This document shows, one piece after another, positions 33,427 through 47,200 of a stretch of DNA of 64,000 nucleotides. The position numbers and the translations under genes were made by a program. The notes beneath the pieces are model-generated. The model ran no database searches, had not been told where the DNA came from, and saw only the letters and a program-made list of their open reading frames with translations. The stretch comes from Ptiloglossa arizonensis (lineage: Eukaryota; Arthropoda; Insecta; Hymenoptera; Colletidae). The stretch is from contig NW_027478871.1 of the NCBI RefSeq assembly GCF_051014685.1, positions 124,001 through 188,000 on the forward strand, written 5' to 3'. The stretch's first letter is position 1, and each line of letters opens with the position of its first letter.

Positions 33427-36400
33427 TCGCGAACGGATTGACTAATCCGCAAGATTTCTGTTGCATCTGAAAGTAGAAACTCGCCCGCTTACAACGGTAT
33501 GCGTACTTTTCCCTAGGCCGTTCTAGTTATTCGTTTCGAGCATCAGAACTGCGAAAATTTTGAGTTTCTCAAGCGTTTCTTACCTCCAAACTGCCATATC
33601 TCGCGAACGGATTGACCAATCCGCAAAATTTCTGTTGCATCTGAAAGTAGAAACTCGCTCGATTACAACGGTATGCGTACGTTTCCCCAAGTCCGTTCTA
33701 GTTATTCGTTTCGAGCATTAGAACTGCGAAAATTTTGAGTTTCTCAAGCGTTTCTTACCTCCAAACTGCCATATCTCGCGAACGGATTGACCAATCCGCA
33801 AAATTTCTGTTGCATCTGAAAGTAGAAACTCGCCCGATTACAACGGCATGCGTACTTTTCCCCTAGGCCGTTCTAGTTATTCGTTTCGAGCATCAGAACT
33901 GCGAAAATGTTGAGCTTCTCAAGCGTTTCTTACCTACAAACTGCCATATCTCGCGAACGGATTGACCAATCCGCAAAATTTCTGTTGCATCTGAAAGTAG
34001 AAACTCGCCCGATTACAGCGGTATGCGTACTTTTCCCCTAGACCGTTCTAGTTATGCTTGTCGAGCATCAGAACTGCGAAAATTTTGAGTTTCTCAAGCG
34101 TTTCTTACTTCCAAACTGCCATATCTCGCGAACGGATTGACCAATCCGCAAAATTTCTGTTGCATCTGAAAGTAGAAACTCGCCCGATTACAACGGTAGG
34201 TGTAGTTTTCCCCTAGGCCGTTCTAGTTATTCGTTTCGAGCATCAGAACTGCGAAAATTTTGAGTTTCTCAAGCGTTTCTTACCTCCAAACTGCCATATC
34301 TCGCGAACGGATTGACCAATCCGCAAAATTTCTGTTGCATCTGAAAGTAGAAAGTCGCCCGATTACAACGGTATGCGTACTTTTCCCCTAGACCGTTCTA
34401 GTTATGCTTGTCGAGCATCAGAACTGCGAAAATTTTGAGTTTCTCAAGCGTTTCTTACCTCCAAACTGCCATATCCCGCGAACGGATTGACTAATCCGCA
34501 AAATTTCTGTTACATCTGAAAGTAGAAACTCGCCCGCTTACAACGGTATGCGTACTTTTCCCCTAGGCCGTTCTAGTTATTCGTTTCGAGCATCAGAACT
34601 GCGAAAATTTTGAGTTTCTCAAGCGTTTCTTACCTCCAAACTGCCATATCTCGCGAACGGATTGACCAATCCGCAAAATTTCTGTTGCATCTGAAGGTAG
34701 AAACTCGCCCGATTACAATGGTATGCGTACGTTTCCCCAAGTCCGTTCTAGTTATTCGTTTCGAACATTAGAACTGCGAAAATTTTGAGTTTCTCAAGCG
34801 TTTCTTACCTCCAAACTGCCATATCTCGCGAACGGATTGACCAATCCGCAAAATTTCTGTTGCATCTGAAAGTAGAAACTCGCCCGATTACAACGGTATG
34901 CGTACTTTTCCCCTAGGCCGTTCTAGTTATTCGTTTCGAGCATCAGAACTGCGAAAATGTTGAGTTTCTCAAGCGTTTCTTACCTACAAACTGCCATATC
35001 TCGCGAACGGATTGACCAATCCGCAAAATTTCTGTTGCATCTGAAAGTAGAAACTCGCCCGATTACAGCGGTATGCGTACTTTTCCCCTAGGCCGTTCTA
35101 GTTATGCTTGTCGAGCATCAGAACTGCGAAAATTTTGAGTTTCTCAAGCGTTTCTTACTTCCAAACTGCCATATCTCGCGAACGGATTGACCAATCCGCA
35201 AAATTTCTGTTGCATCTGAAAGTAGAAACTCGCCCGATTAAAACGGTAGGTGTAGTTTTCCCCTAGGCCGTTCTAGTTATTCGTTTCGAGCATCAGAACT
35301 GCGAAAATTTTGAGTTTCTCAAGCGTTTCTTACCTCCAAACTGCCATATCTCGCGAACGGATTGACCAATCCGCAAAATTTCTGTTGCATCTGAAAGTAG
35401 AATGTCGCCCGATTACAACGGTATGCGTACTTTTCCCCTAAACCGTTATAGTTATGCTTGTCGAGCCGTCAGAACTGCGAAAATTTTGAGTTTCTCAAGC
35501 GTTTCTTACCTCCAAGCTGCCATATCTCGCGAACGGATTGACTAATCCGCAAAATTTCTGTTGCATCTGAAAGTAGAAACTCGCCCGCTTACAACGGTAT
35601 GCGTACTTTTCCCCTAGGCCGTTCTAGTTATTCGTTTCGAGCATCAGAACTGCGAAAATGTTGAGTTTCTCAAGCGTTTCTTACCTACAAACTGCCATAT
35701 CTCGCGAACGGATTGACCAATCCGCAAAATTTCTGTTGCATCTGAATGTAGAAACTCGCCCGATTACAGCGGTATGCGTACTTTTCCCCTAGGCCGTTCT
35801 AGTTATGCTTGTCGAGCATCAGAACTGCGAAAATTTTGAGTTTCTCAAGCGTTTCTTACTTCCAAACTGCCATATCTCGCGAACGGATTGACCAATCCGC
35901 AAAATTTCTGTTGCATCTGAAAGTAGAAACTCGCCCGATTACAACGGTAGGTGTAGTTTTCCCCTAGGCCGTTCTAGTTATTCGTTTCGAGCATCAGAAC
36001 TGCGAAAATTTTGAGTTTCTCAAGCGTTTCTTACCTCCAAACTGCCATATCTCGCGAACGGATTGACCAATCCGCAAAATTTCTGTTGCATCTGAAAGTA
36101 GAATGTCGCCCGATTACAACGGTATGCGTACTTTTCCCCTAGACCGTTCTAGTTATGCTTGTCGAGCATCAGAACTGCGAAAATTTTGAGTTTCTCAAGC
36201 GTTTCTTACCTCCAAACTGCCATATCTCGCGAACGGATTGACCAATCCGCAAAATTTCTGTTGCATCTGAAGGTAGAAACTCGCCCGATTACAATGGTAT
36301 GCGTACGTTTCCCCAAGTCCGTTCTAGTTATTCGTTTCGAGCATTAGAACTGCGAAAATTTTGAGTTTCTCAAGCGTTTCTTACCTCCAAACTGCCATAT

Positions 36401-37277
36401 CTCGCGAACGGATTGACCAATCCGCAAAATTTCTGTTGCATCTGAAAGTAGAAACTCGCCCGATTACAACGGTATGCGTACTTTTCCCCTAGGCCGTTCT
36501 AGTTATTCGTTTCGAGCATCAGAACTGCGAAAATGTTGAGTTTCTCAAGCGTTTCTTACCTACAAACTGCCATATCTCGCGAACGGATTGACCAATCCGC
36601 AAAATTTCTGTTGCATCTGAAAGTAGAAACTCGCCCGATTACAGCGGTATGCGTACTTTTCCCCTAGGCCGTTCTAGTTATGCTTGTCGAGCATCAGAAC
36701 TGCGAAAATTTTGAGTTTCTCAAGCGTTTCTTACTTCCAAACTGCCATATCTCGCGAACGGATTGACCAATCCGCAAAATTTCTGTTGCATCTGAAAGTA
36801 GAAACTCGCCCGATTAAAACGGTAGGTGTAGTTTTCCCCTAGGCCGTTCTAGTTATTCGTTTCGAGCATCAGAACTGCGAAAATTTTGAGTTTCTCAAGC
36901 GTTTCTTACCTCCAAACTGCCATATCTCGCGAACGGATTGACCAATCCGCAAAATTTCTGTTGCATCTGAAAGTAGAATGTCGCCCGATTACAACGGTAT
37001 GCGTACTTTTCCCCTAAACCGTTATAGTTATGCTTGTCGAGCCGTCAGAACTGCGAAAATTTTGAGTTTCTCAAGCGTTTCTTACCTCCAAGCTGCCATA
37101 TCTCGCGAACGGATTGACTAATCCGCAAAATTTCTGTTGCATCTGAAAGTAGAAACTCGCCCGCTTACAACGGTATGCGTACTTTTCCCCTAGGCCGTTC
37201 TAGTTATTCGTTTCGAGCATCAGAACTGCGAAAATGTTGAGTTTCTCAAGCGTTTCTTACCTACAAACTGCCATATC
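33427..37277. repeat. 22-unit block, copy 2 (3851 bp)
   Basis: Tandem copy of 29576-33426 with the same three length changes (near 33508, 35465 and 37040) and the same private markers. One difference noticed: base 31819 is C in copy 1 (GAGTTTCCC), while the matching 35670 is T. Beyond 37277 the sequence continues with the CTGAATGTAG unit, the order seen inside the block after the first CCGTCA unit. The 9-unit inner repeat therefore runs on past the copy boundary. Confidence 0.88.
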
Positions 37278-39202
37278 TCGCGAACGGATTGACCAATCCG
37301 CAAAATTTCTGTTGCATCTGAATGTAGAAACTCGCCCGATTACAGCGGTATGCGTACTTTTCCCCTAGGCCGTTCTAGTTATGCTTGTCGAGCATCAGAA
37401 CTGCGAAAATTTTGAGTTTCTCAAGCGTTTCTTACTTCCAAACTGCCATATCTCGCGAACGGATTGACCAATCCGCAAAATTTCTGTTGCATCTGAAAGT
37501 AGAAACTCGCCCGATTACAACGGTAGGTGTAGTTTTCCCCTAGGCCGTTCTAGTTATTCGTTTCGAGCATCAGAACTGCGAAAATTTTGAGTTTCTCAAG
37601 CGTTTCTTACCTCCAAACTGCCATATCTCGCGAACGGATTGACCAATCCGCAAAATTTCTGTTGCATCTGAAAGTAGAATGTCGCCCGATTACAACGGTA
37701 TGCGTACTTTTCCCCTAGACCGTTCTAGTTATGCTTGTCGAGCATCAGAACTGCGAAAATTTTGAGTTTCTCAAGCGTTTCTTACCTCCAAACTGCCATA
37801 TCTCGCGAACGGATTGACTAATCCGCAAAATTTCTGTTGCATCTGAAAGTAGAAACTCGCCCGCTTACAACGGTGTGCGTACTTTTCCCCTAGGCCGTTC
37901 TAGTTATTCGTTTCGAGCATCAGAACTGCGAAAATTTTGAGTTTCTCAAGCGTTTCTTACCTCCAAGCTGCCATATCTCGCGAACGGATTGACCAATCCG
38001 CAAAATTTCTGTTGCATCTGAAAGTAGAAACTCGCCCGATTACAACGGTATGCGTACTTTTCCCCTAGGCCGTTCTAGTTATTCGTTTCGAGCATCAGAA
38101 CTGCGAAAATGTTGAGTTTCTCAAGCGTTTCTTACCTACAAACTGCCATATCTCGCGAACGGATTGACCAATCCGCAAAATTTCTGTTGCATCTGAAAGT
38201 AGAAACTCGCCCGATTACAGCGGTATGCGTACTTTTCCCCTAGACCGTTCTAGTTATGCTTGTCGAGCATCAGAACTGCGAAAATTTTGAGTTTCTCAAG
38301 CGTTTCTTACTTCCAAACTGCCATATCTCGCGAACGGATTGACCAATCCGCAAAATTTCTGTTGCATCTGAAAGTAGAAACTCGCCCGATTACAACGGTA
38401 GGCGTACTTTTCCCCTACGCCGTTCTAGTTATTCGTTTCGAGCATCAGAACTGCGAAAATGTTGAGTTTCTCAAGCGTTTCTTACCTACAAACTGCCATA
38501 TCTCGCGAACGGATTGACCAATCCGCAAAATTTCTGTTGCATCTGAAAGTAGAAACTCGCCCGATTACAACGGTAGGTGTAGTGTTCCCCTAGGCCGTTC
38601 TAGTTATTCGTTTCGAGCATCAGAACTGCGAAAATGTTGAGTTTCTCAAGCGTTTCTTACCTACAAACTGCCATATCTCGCGGATTGACCAATCCGCAAA
38701 ATTTCTGTTGCATCTGAAAAGTAGAAATTCGCCCGATTACAACGGTATATGCGTACTTTTCCCCTAGACCGTGTCTAGTTATGCTTGTCGAGCATCAGAA
38801 CTGCGAAAATTTTGAGTTTCTCAAGCGTTTTCTTACCTCCAAACTGCCATATCTCGCGAACGGATTGACCAATCCGCAAAATTTCTGTTGCATCTGAAAG
38901 TAGAACTCGCCCGATTACAACGGTATGCGTACTTTTCCCCTAGTCCGTTCTGGTTATTCGTTTCGAGCATCAGAACTGCGAAAATTTTGAGTTTCTCAAG
39001 CGTTTCTACCTCCACAACTGCCATATCTCGCGAACGGATTGACTAATCCGCAAAATTTCTGTTGCATCTGAAAGTAGAAACTCACCCGATTACAACGGTA
39101 TTCGTACTTTTCCCCTAGACCGTTCTAGTTATGCTTGTCGAGCATCAGAACTGCGAAAATTTTGAGTTTCTCAAGCGTTTCTTACCTCCAAACTGCCATA
39201 TC
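37278..39202. repeat. Bridging satellite units between two large duplications
   Basis: Eleven units. The first (CTGAATGTAG, ACAGCGG) and the following TAGGTGTAG and AATGTCG units continue the 9-unit pattern. Later units are mixed, with a GCGTACTTTTCCCCTACGCC unit near 38400 and TAGGTGTAGTG near 38573. From about 38681 to 39020 the units carry many small indels. Regular units resume at 39028. Confidence 0.8.
38681..39027. other. Indel-dense two-unit segment
   Basis: Compared with neighbouring units, this stretch shows a 4-base loss (TCGCGGATTG), an extra A (GAAAAGTAG), an extra TA (GGTATATGCG), an extra G/T (CCGTGTCTAG), an extra T (GCGTTTTCTTACC), a lost A (AGTAGAACTCG), a lost T (GTTTCTACC) and an added C (CCACAACTG). 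They sum to zero, so the next unit starts in register at 39028. The rest of the window has only three distinct indel types. Homopolymer and dinucleotide changes dominate, which resembles uncorrected long-read error; a decayed unit pair is the alternative. Confidence 0.85.
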
Positions 39203-42200
39203 TCGCGAACGGATTGACTAATCCGCAAAATTTCTGTTGCATCTGAAAGTAGAAACTCGCCCGCTTACAACGGTATGCGTACTTTTCCCTAAGCCGTTCT
39301 AGTTATTCGTTTCGAGCATCAGAACTGCGAAAATTTTGAGTTTCTCAAGCGTTTCTTACCTCCAAACTGCCATATCTCGCGAACGGATTGACCAATCCGC
39401 AAAATTTCTGTTGCATCTGAAAGTAGAAACTCGCTCGATTACAACGGTATGCGTACGTTTCCCCAAGTCCGTTCTAGTTATTCGTTTCGAGCATTAGAAC
39501 TGCGAAAATTTTGAGTTTCTCAAGCGTTTCTTACCTCCAAACTGCCATATCTCGCGAACGGATTGACCAATCCGCAAAATTTCTGTTGCATCTGAAAGTA
39601 GAAACTCGCCCGATTACAACGGTATGCGTACTTTTCCCCTAGGCCGTTCTAGTTATTCGTTTCGAGCATCAGAACTGCGAAAATGTTGAGTTTCTCAAGC
39701 GTTTCTTACCTCCAAACTGCCATATCTCGCGAACGGATTGACCAATCCGCAAAATTTCTGTTGCATCTGAAAGTAGAAACTCGCCCGATTGCAGCGGTAT
39801 GCGTACTTTTCCCCTAGACCGTTCTAGTTATGCTTGTCGAGCATCAGAACTGCGAAAATTTTGAGTTTCTCAAGCGTTTCTTACTTCCAAACTGCCATAT
39901 CTCGCGAACGGATTGACCAATCCGCAAAATTTCTGTTGCATCTGAAAGTAGAAACTCGCCCGATTACAACGGTAGGTGTAGTTTTCCCCTAGGCCGTTCT
40001 AGTTATTCGTTTCGAGCATCAGAACTGCGAAAATGTTGAGTTTCTCAAGCGTTTCTTACTTCCAAACTGCCATATCTCGCGAACGGATTGACCAATCCGC
40101 AAAATTTCTGTTGCATCTGAAAGTAGAAACTCGCCCGATTACAACGGTAGGTGTAGTTTTCCCCTAGGCGGTTCTAGTTATTCGTTTCGAGCATCAGAAC
40201 TGCGAAAATGTTGAGTTTCTCAAGCGTTTCTTACCTCCAAACTGCCATATCTCGCGAACGGATTGACCAATCCGCAAAATTTCTGTTGCATCTGAAAGTA
40301 GAAACTCGCCCGATTACAACGGTATGCGTACTTTTCCCCTAGGCCGTTCTGCTTATTCGTTTCGAGTATCAGAACTGTGATAATTTTGAATTTCTCGACC
40401 GTTTCTTGCCTCCAAACTGCCATATCTCGCGAACGGATTGACCAATCCGCAAAATTTCTGTTGCATCTGAAAGTAGAAACTCGCCCGATTACAACGGTAT
40501 GCGTACGTTTCCCCAAGTCCGTTCTAGTTATTCGTTTCGAGCATCAGAACTGCGAAAATTTTGAGTTTCTCAAGCGTTTCTTACCTCCAAACTGCCATAT
40601 CTCGCGAACGGATTGACCAATCCGCAAAATTTCTGTTGCATCTGAAAGTAGAAACTCACCCGATTACAACGGTATGCGTAGTTTTCCCCTAGGCCGTTCT
40701 AGTTAATCGTTTCGAGCATCAGAACTGCGAAAATGTTGAGTTTCTCAAGCGTTTCTTACCTCCAAACTGCCATATCTCGCGAACGGATTGACCAATCCGC
40801 AAAATTTCTGTTGCATCTGAAAGTAGAAAGTCGCCCGATTACAACGGTATGCGTACTTTTCCCCTAGACCGTTCTAGTTATGCTTGTCGAGCATCAGAAC
40901 TGCGAACATTTTGAGTTTCTCAAGCGTTTCTTACCTCCAAACTGCCATATCTCGCGAACGGATTGACTAATCCGCAAAATTTCTGTTGCATCTGAAAGTA
41001 GAAACTCGCCCGCTTACAACGGTATGCGTACTTTTCCCCTAGGCCGTTGTAGTTATTCGTTTCGAGCATCAGAACTGCGAAAATTTTGAGTTTCTCAAGC
41101 GTTTCTTACCTCCAAACTGCCATATCTCGCGAACGGATTGACCAATCCGCAAAATTTCTGTTGCATCTGAAGGTAGAAACTCGCCCGATTACAACGGTAT
41201 GCGTACGTTTCCCCAAGTCCGTTCTAGTTATTCGTTTCGAGCATTAGAACTGCGAAAATTTTGAGTTTCTCAAGCGTTTCTTACCTCCAAACTGCCATAT
41301 CTCGCGAACGGATTGACCAATCCGCAAAATTTCTGTTGCATCTGAAAGTAGAAACTCGCCCGATTACAACGGTATGCGTACTTTTCCCCTAGGCCGTTCT
41401 AGTTATTCGTTTCGAGCATCAGAACTGCGAAAATGTTGAGTTTCTCAAGCGTTTCTTACCTACAAACTGCCATATCTCGCGAACGGATTGACCAATCCGC
41501 AAAATTTCTGTTGCATCTGAAAGTAGAAACTCGCCCGATTACAGCGGTATGCGTACTTTTCCCCTAGACCGTTCTAGTTATGCTTGTCGAGCATCAGAAC
41601 TGCGAAAATTTTGAGTTTCTCAAGCGTTTCTTACTTCCAAACTGCCATATCTCGCGAACGGATTGACCAATCCGCAAAATTTCTGTTGCATCTGAAAGTA
41701 GAAACTCGCCCGATTACAACGGTAGGTGTAGTTTTCCCCTAGGCCGTTCTAGTTATTCGTTTCGAGCATCAGAACTGCGAAAATTTTGAGTTTCTCAAGC
41801 GTTTCTTACCTCCAAACTGCCATATCTCGCGAACGGATTGACCAATCCGCAAAATTTCTGTTGCATCTGAAAGTAGAAACTCGCCCGATTACAACGGTAT
41901 GCGTACGTTTCCCCAAGTCCGTTCTAGTTATTCGTTTCGAGCATCAGAACTGCGAAAATTTTGAGTTTCTCAAGCGTTTCTTACCTCCAAACTGCCATAT
42001 CTCGCGAACGGATTGACCAATCCGCAAAATTTCTGTTGCATCTGAAAGTAGAAACTCACCCGATTACAACGGTATGCGTAGTTTTCCCCTAGGCCGTTCT
42101 AGTTATTCGTTTCGAGCATCAGAACTGCGAAAATGTTGAGTTTCTCAAGCGTTTCTTACCTACAAACTGCCATATCTCGCGAACGGATTGACCAATCCGC

Positions 42201-44276
42201 AAAATTTCTGTTGCATCTGAAAGTAGAAACTCGCCCGATTACAGCGGTATGCGTTCTTTTCCCCTAGACCGTTCTAGTTATGCTTGTCGAGCATCAGAAC
42301 TGCGAAAATTTTGAGTTTCTCAAGCGTTTCTTACTTCCAAACTGCCATATCTCGCGAACGGATTGACCAATCCGCAAAAGTTCTGTTGCATCTGAAAGTA
42401 GAAACTCGCCCGATTACAACGGTAGGTGTAGTTTTCCCCTAGGCCGTTCTAGTTATTCGTTTCGAGCATCAGAACTGCGAAAATTTTGAGTTTCTCAAGC
42501 GTTTCTTACCTCCAAACTGCCATATCTCGCGAACGGATTGACCAATCCGCAAAATTTCTGTTGCATCTGAAAGTAGAAAGTCGCCCGATTACAACGGTAT
42601 GCGTACTTTTCCCCTAGACCGTTCTAGTTATGCTTGTCGAGCATCAGAACTGCGAACATTTTGAGTTTCTCAAGCGTTTCTTACCTCCAAACTGCCATAT
42701 CTCGCGAACGGATTGACTAATCCGCAAAATTTCTGTTGCATCTGAAAGTAGAAACTCGCCCGCTTACAACGGTATGCGTACTTTTCCCCTAGGCCGTTCT
42801 AGTTATTCGTTTCGAGCATCAGAACTGCGAAAATTTTGAGTTTCTCAAGCGTTTCTTACCTCCAAACTGCCATATCTCGCGAACGGATTGACCAATCCGC
42901 AAAATTTCTGTTGCATCTGAAGGTAGAAACTCGCCCGATTACAACGGTATGCGTACGTTTCCCCAAGTCCGTTCTAGTTATTCGTTTCGAGCATTAGAAC
43001 TGCGAAAATTTTGAGTTTCTCAAGCGTTTCTTACCTCCAAACTGCCATATCTCGCGAACGGATTGACCAATCCGCAAAATTTCTGTTGCATCTGAAAGTA
43101 GAAACTCGCCCGATTACAACGGTACGCGTACTTTTCCCCTAGGCCGTTCTAGTTATTCGTTTCGAGCATCAGAACTGCGAAAATGTTGAGTTTCTCAAGC
43201 GTTTCTTACCTACAAACTGCCATATCTCGCGAACGGATTGACCAATCCGCAAAATTTCTGTTGCATCTGAAAGTAGAAACTCGCCCGATTACAGCGGTAT
43301 GCGTACTTTTCCCCTAGACCGTTCTAGTTATGCTTGTCGAGCATCAGAACTGCGAAAATTTTGAGTTTCTCAAGCGTTTCTTACTTCCAAACTGCCATAT
43401 CTCGCGAACGGATTGACCAATCCGCAAAATTTCTGTTGCATCTGAAAGTAGAAACTCGCCCGATTACAACGGTAGGTGTAGTTTTCCCCTAGGCCGTTCT
43501 AGTTATTCGTTTCGAGCATCAGAACTGCGAAAATTTTGAGTTTCTCAAGCGTTTCTTACCTCCAAACTGCCATATCTCGCGAAAGGAATGACCAATCCGC
43601 AAAATTTCTGTTGCATCTGAAAGTCGAAACTCGCCCGATTACAACGGTATGCGTACTTTTCCCCTAGTCCGTTCTAGTTATTCGTTTCGAGCATCAGAAC
43701 TGCGAAAATTTTGAGTTTCTCAAGCGTTTCTTACCTCCAAACTGCCATATCTCGCCAACGGATTGACCAATCCGCAAAATTTCCGTTGCATCTGAAAGTA
43801 GAAATTCGCCCGATTACAACGGTATGCGTACTTTTCCCCTAGAACGTTCTGGTTATGCTTGTCGAGCATCAGAACGGCTAAAATTTTGAGTTTCTCAAGC
43901 GTTTCTTACCTCCAAACTGCCATATCTCGCGAACGGATTGACCAATCCGTAAAATTTCTGTTGCATCTGAAAGTAGAAACTGGCCCGATTACAACGGTAT
44001 GCGTACTTTTCCCCTAGGCCGTTCTAGTTATTCGTTTCGAGCATCAGAACTGCGAAAATGTTGAGTTTCTCAAGCGTTTCTTACCTACAAACTGCCATAT
44101 CTCGCGAACGGATTGACCAATCCGCAAAATTTCTGTTGCATCTGAAAGTAGAAATTCGCCCGATTACAACGGTATGCGTTCTTTTCACCTAGACCGTTCT
44201 AGTTATGCTTGTCGAGCATCAGAACTGCGAAAATTTTGAGTTTCTCAAGCGTTTCTTACCTCCAAACTGCCATATC
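39203..44276. repeat. 29-unit block, copy 1 (5074 bp)
   Basis: Twenty-nine units, one base short of 29 x 175 because of a 1-bp deletion (TTTTCCCTAAG, near 39289). Markers in order: CGCTCGATT; TTGCAGCGG; two successive TAGGTGTAG units (the second with GGCGG near 40168); TTCTGCTTATTCG (near 40348) with the GTGATAATTTTGAAT tail; CTCACCCGATT; GCGAACATTTTG; GAAGGTAG; GCGTTCTTTTCC; CAAAAGTTCTG; GGTACGCG; GCGAAAGGAATG (about 43580); CTCGCCAACGG; AACGGCTAAAATT; CTGGCCCG; and CTTTTCACCTAG (about 44182). The same series follows at 44277. Confidence 0.9.
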
Positions 44277-47200
44277 TCGCGAACGGATTGACTAATCCGC
44301 AAAATTTCTGTTGCATCTGAAAGTAGAAACTCGCCCGCTTACAACGGTATGCGTACTTTTCCCTAAGCCGTTCTAGTTATTCGTTTCGAGCATCAGAACT
44401 GCGAAAATTTTGAGTTTCTCAAGCGTTTCTTACCTCCAAACTGCCATATCTCGCGAACGGATTGACCAATCCGCAAAATTTCTGTTGCATCTGAAAGTAG
44501 AAACTCGCTCGATTACAACGGTATGCGTACGTTTCCCCAAGTCCGTTCTAGTTATTCGTTTCGAGCATTAGAACTGCGAAAATTTTGAGTTTCTCAAGCG
44601 TTTCTTACCTCCAAACTGCCATATCTCGCGAACGGATTGACCAATCCGCAAAATTTCTGTTGCATCTGAAAGTAGAAACTCGCCCGATTACAACGGTATG
44701 CGTACTTTTCCCCTAGGCCGTTCTAGTTATTCGTTTCGAGCATCAGAACTGCGAAAATGTTGAGTTTCTCAAGCGTTTCTTACCTCCAAACTGCCATATC
44801 TCGCGAACGGATTGACCAATCCGCAAAATTTCTGTTGCATCTGAAAGTAGAAACTCGCCCGATTGCAGCGGTATGCGTACTTTTCCCCTAGACCGTTCTA
44901 GTTATGCTTGTCGAGCATCAGAACTGCGAAAATTTTGAGTTTCTCAAGCGTTTCTTACTTCCAAACTGCCATATCTCGCGAACGGATTGACCAATCCGCA
45001 AAATTTCTGTTGCATCTGAAAGTAGAAACTCGCCCGATTACAACGGTAGGTGTAGTTTTCCCCTAGGCCGTTCTAGTTATTCGTTTCGAGCATCAGAACT
45101 GCGAAAATGTTGAGTTTCTCAAGCGTTTCTTACTTCCAAACTGCCATATCTCGCGAACGGATTGACCAATCCGCAAAATTTCTGTTGCATCTGAAAGTAG
45201 AAACTCGCCCGATTACAACGGTAGGTGTAGTTTTCCCCTAGGCGGTTCTAGTTATTCGTTTCGAGCATCAGAACTGCGAAAATGTTGAGTTTCTCAAGCG
45301 TTTCTTACCTCCAAACTGCCATATCTCGCGAACGGATTGACCAATCCGCAAAATTTCTGTTGCATCTGAAAGTAGAAACTCGCCCGATTACAACGGTATG
45401 CGTACTTTTCCCCTAGGCCGTTCTGCTTATTCGTTTCGAGTATCAGAACTGTGATAATTTTGAATTTCTCGACCGTTTCTTGCCTCCAAACTGCCATATC
45501 TCGCGAACGGATTGACCAATCCGCAAAATTTCTGTTGCATCTGAAAGTAGAAACTCGCCCGATTACAACGGTATGCGTACGTTTCCCCAAGTCCGTTCTA
45601 GTTATTCGTTTCGAGCATCAGAACTGCGAAAATTTTGAGTTTCTCAAGCGTTTCTTACCTCCAAACTGCCATATCTCGCGAACGGATTGACCAATCCGCA
45701 AAATTTCTGTTGCATCTGAAAGTAGAAACTCACCCGATTACAACGGTATGCGTAGTTTTCCCCTAGGCCGTTCTAGTTAATCGTTTCGAGCATCAGAACT
45801 GCGAAAATGTTGAGTTTCTCAAGCGTTTCTTACCTCCAAACTGCCATATCTCGCGAACGGATTGACCAATCCGCAAAATTTCTGTTGCATCTGAAAGTAG
45901 AAAGTCGCCCGATTACAACGGTATGCGTACTTTTCCCCTAGACCGTTCTAGTTATGCTTGTCGAGCATCAGAACTGCGAACATTTTGAGTTTCTCAAGCG
46001 TTTCTTACCTCCAAACTGCCATATCTCGCGAACGGATTGACTAATCCGCAAAATTTCTGTTGCATCTGAAAGTAGAAACTCGCCCGCTTACAACGGTATG
46101 CGTACTTTTCCCCTAGGCCGTTGTAGTTATTCGTTTCGAGCATCAGAACTGCGAAAATTTTGAGTTTCTCAAGCGTTTCTTACCTCCAAACTGCCATATC
46201 TCGCGAACGGATTGACCAATCCGCAAAATTTCTGTTGCATCTGAAGGTAGAAACTCGCCCGATTACAACGGTATGCGTACGTTTCCCCAAGTCCGTTCTA
46301 GTTATTCGTTTCGAGCATTAGAACTGCGAAAATTTTGAGTTTCTCAAGCGTTTCTTACCTCCAAACTGCCATATCTCGCGAACGGATTGACCAATCCGCA
46401 AAATTTCTGTTGCATCTGAAAGTAGAAACTCGCCCGATTACAACGGTATGCGTACTTTTCCCCTAGGCCGTTCTAGTTATTCGTTTCGAGCATCAGAACT
46501 GCGAAAATGTTGAGTTTCTCAAGCGTTTCTTACCTACAAACTGCCATATCTCGCGAACGGATTGACCAATCCGCAAAATTTCTGTTGCATCTGAAAGTAG
46601 AAACTCGCCCGATTACAGCGGTATGCGTACTTTTCCCCTAGACCGTTCTAGTTATGCTTGTCGAGCATCAGAACTGCGAAAATTTTGAGTTTCTCAAGCG
46701 TTTCTTACTTCCAAACTGCCATATCTCGCGAACGGATTGACCAATCCGCAAAATTTCTGTTGCATCTGAAAGTAGAAACTCGCCCGATTACAACGGTAGG
46801 TGTAGTTTTCCCCTAGGCCGTTCTAGTTATTCGTTTCGAGCATCAGAACTGCGAAAATTTTGAGTTTCTCAAGCGTTTCTTACCTCCAAACTGCCATATC
46901 TCGCGAACGGATTGACCAATCCGCAAAATTTCTGTTGCATCTGAAAGTAGAAACTCGCCCGATTACAACGGTATGCGTACGTTTCCCCAAGTCCGTTCTA
47001 GTTATTCGTTTCGAGCATCAGAACTGCGAAAATTTTGAGTTTCTCAAGCGTTTCTTACCTCCAAACTGCCATATCTCGCGAACGGATTGACCAATCCGCA
47101 AAATTTCTGTTGCATCTGAAAGTAGAAACTCACCCGATTACAACGGTATGCGTAGTTTTCCCCTAGGCCGTTCTAGTTATTCGTTTCGAGCATCAGAACT

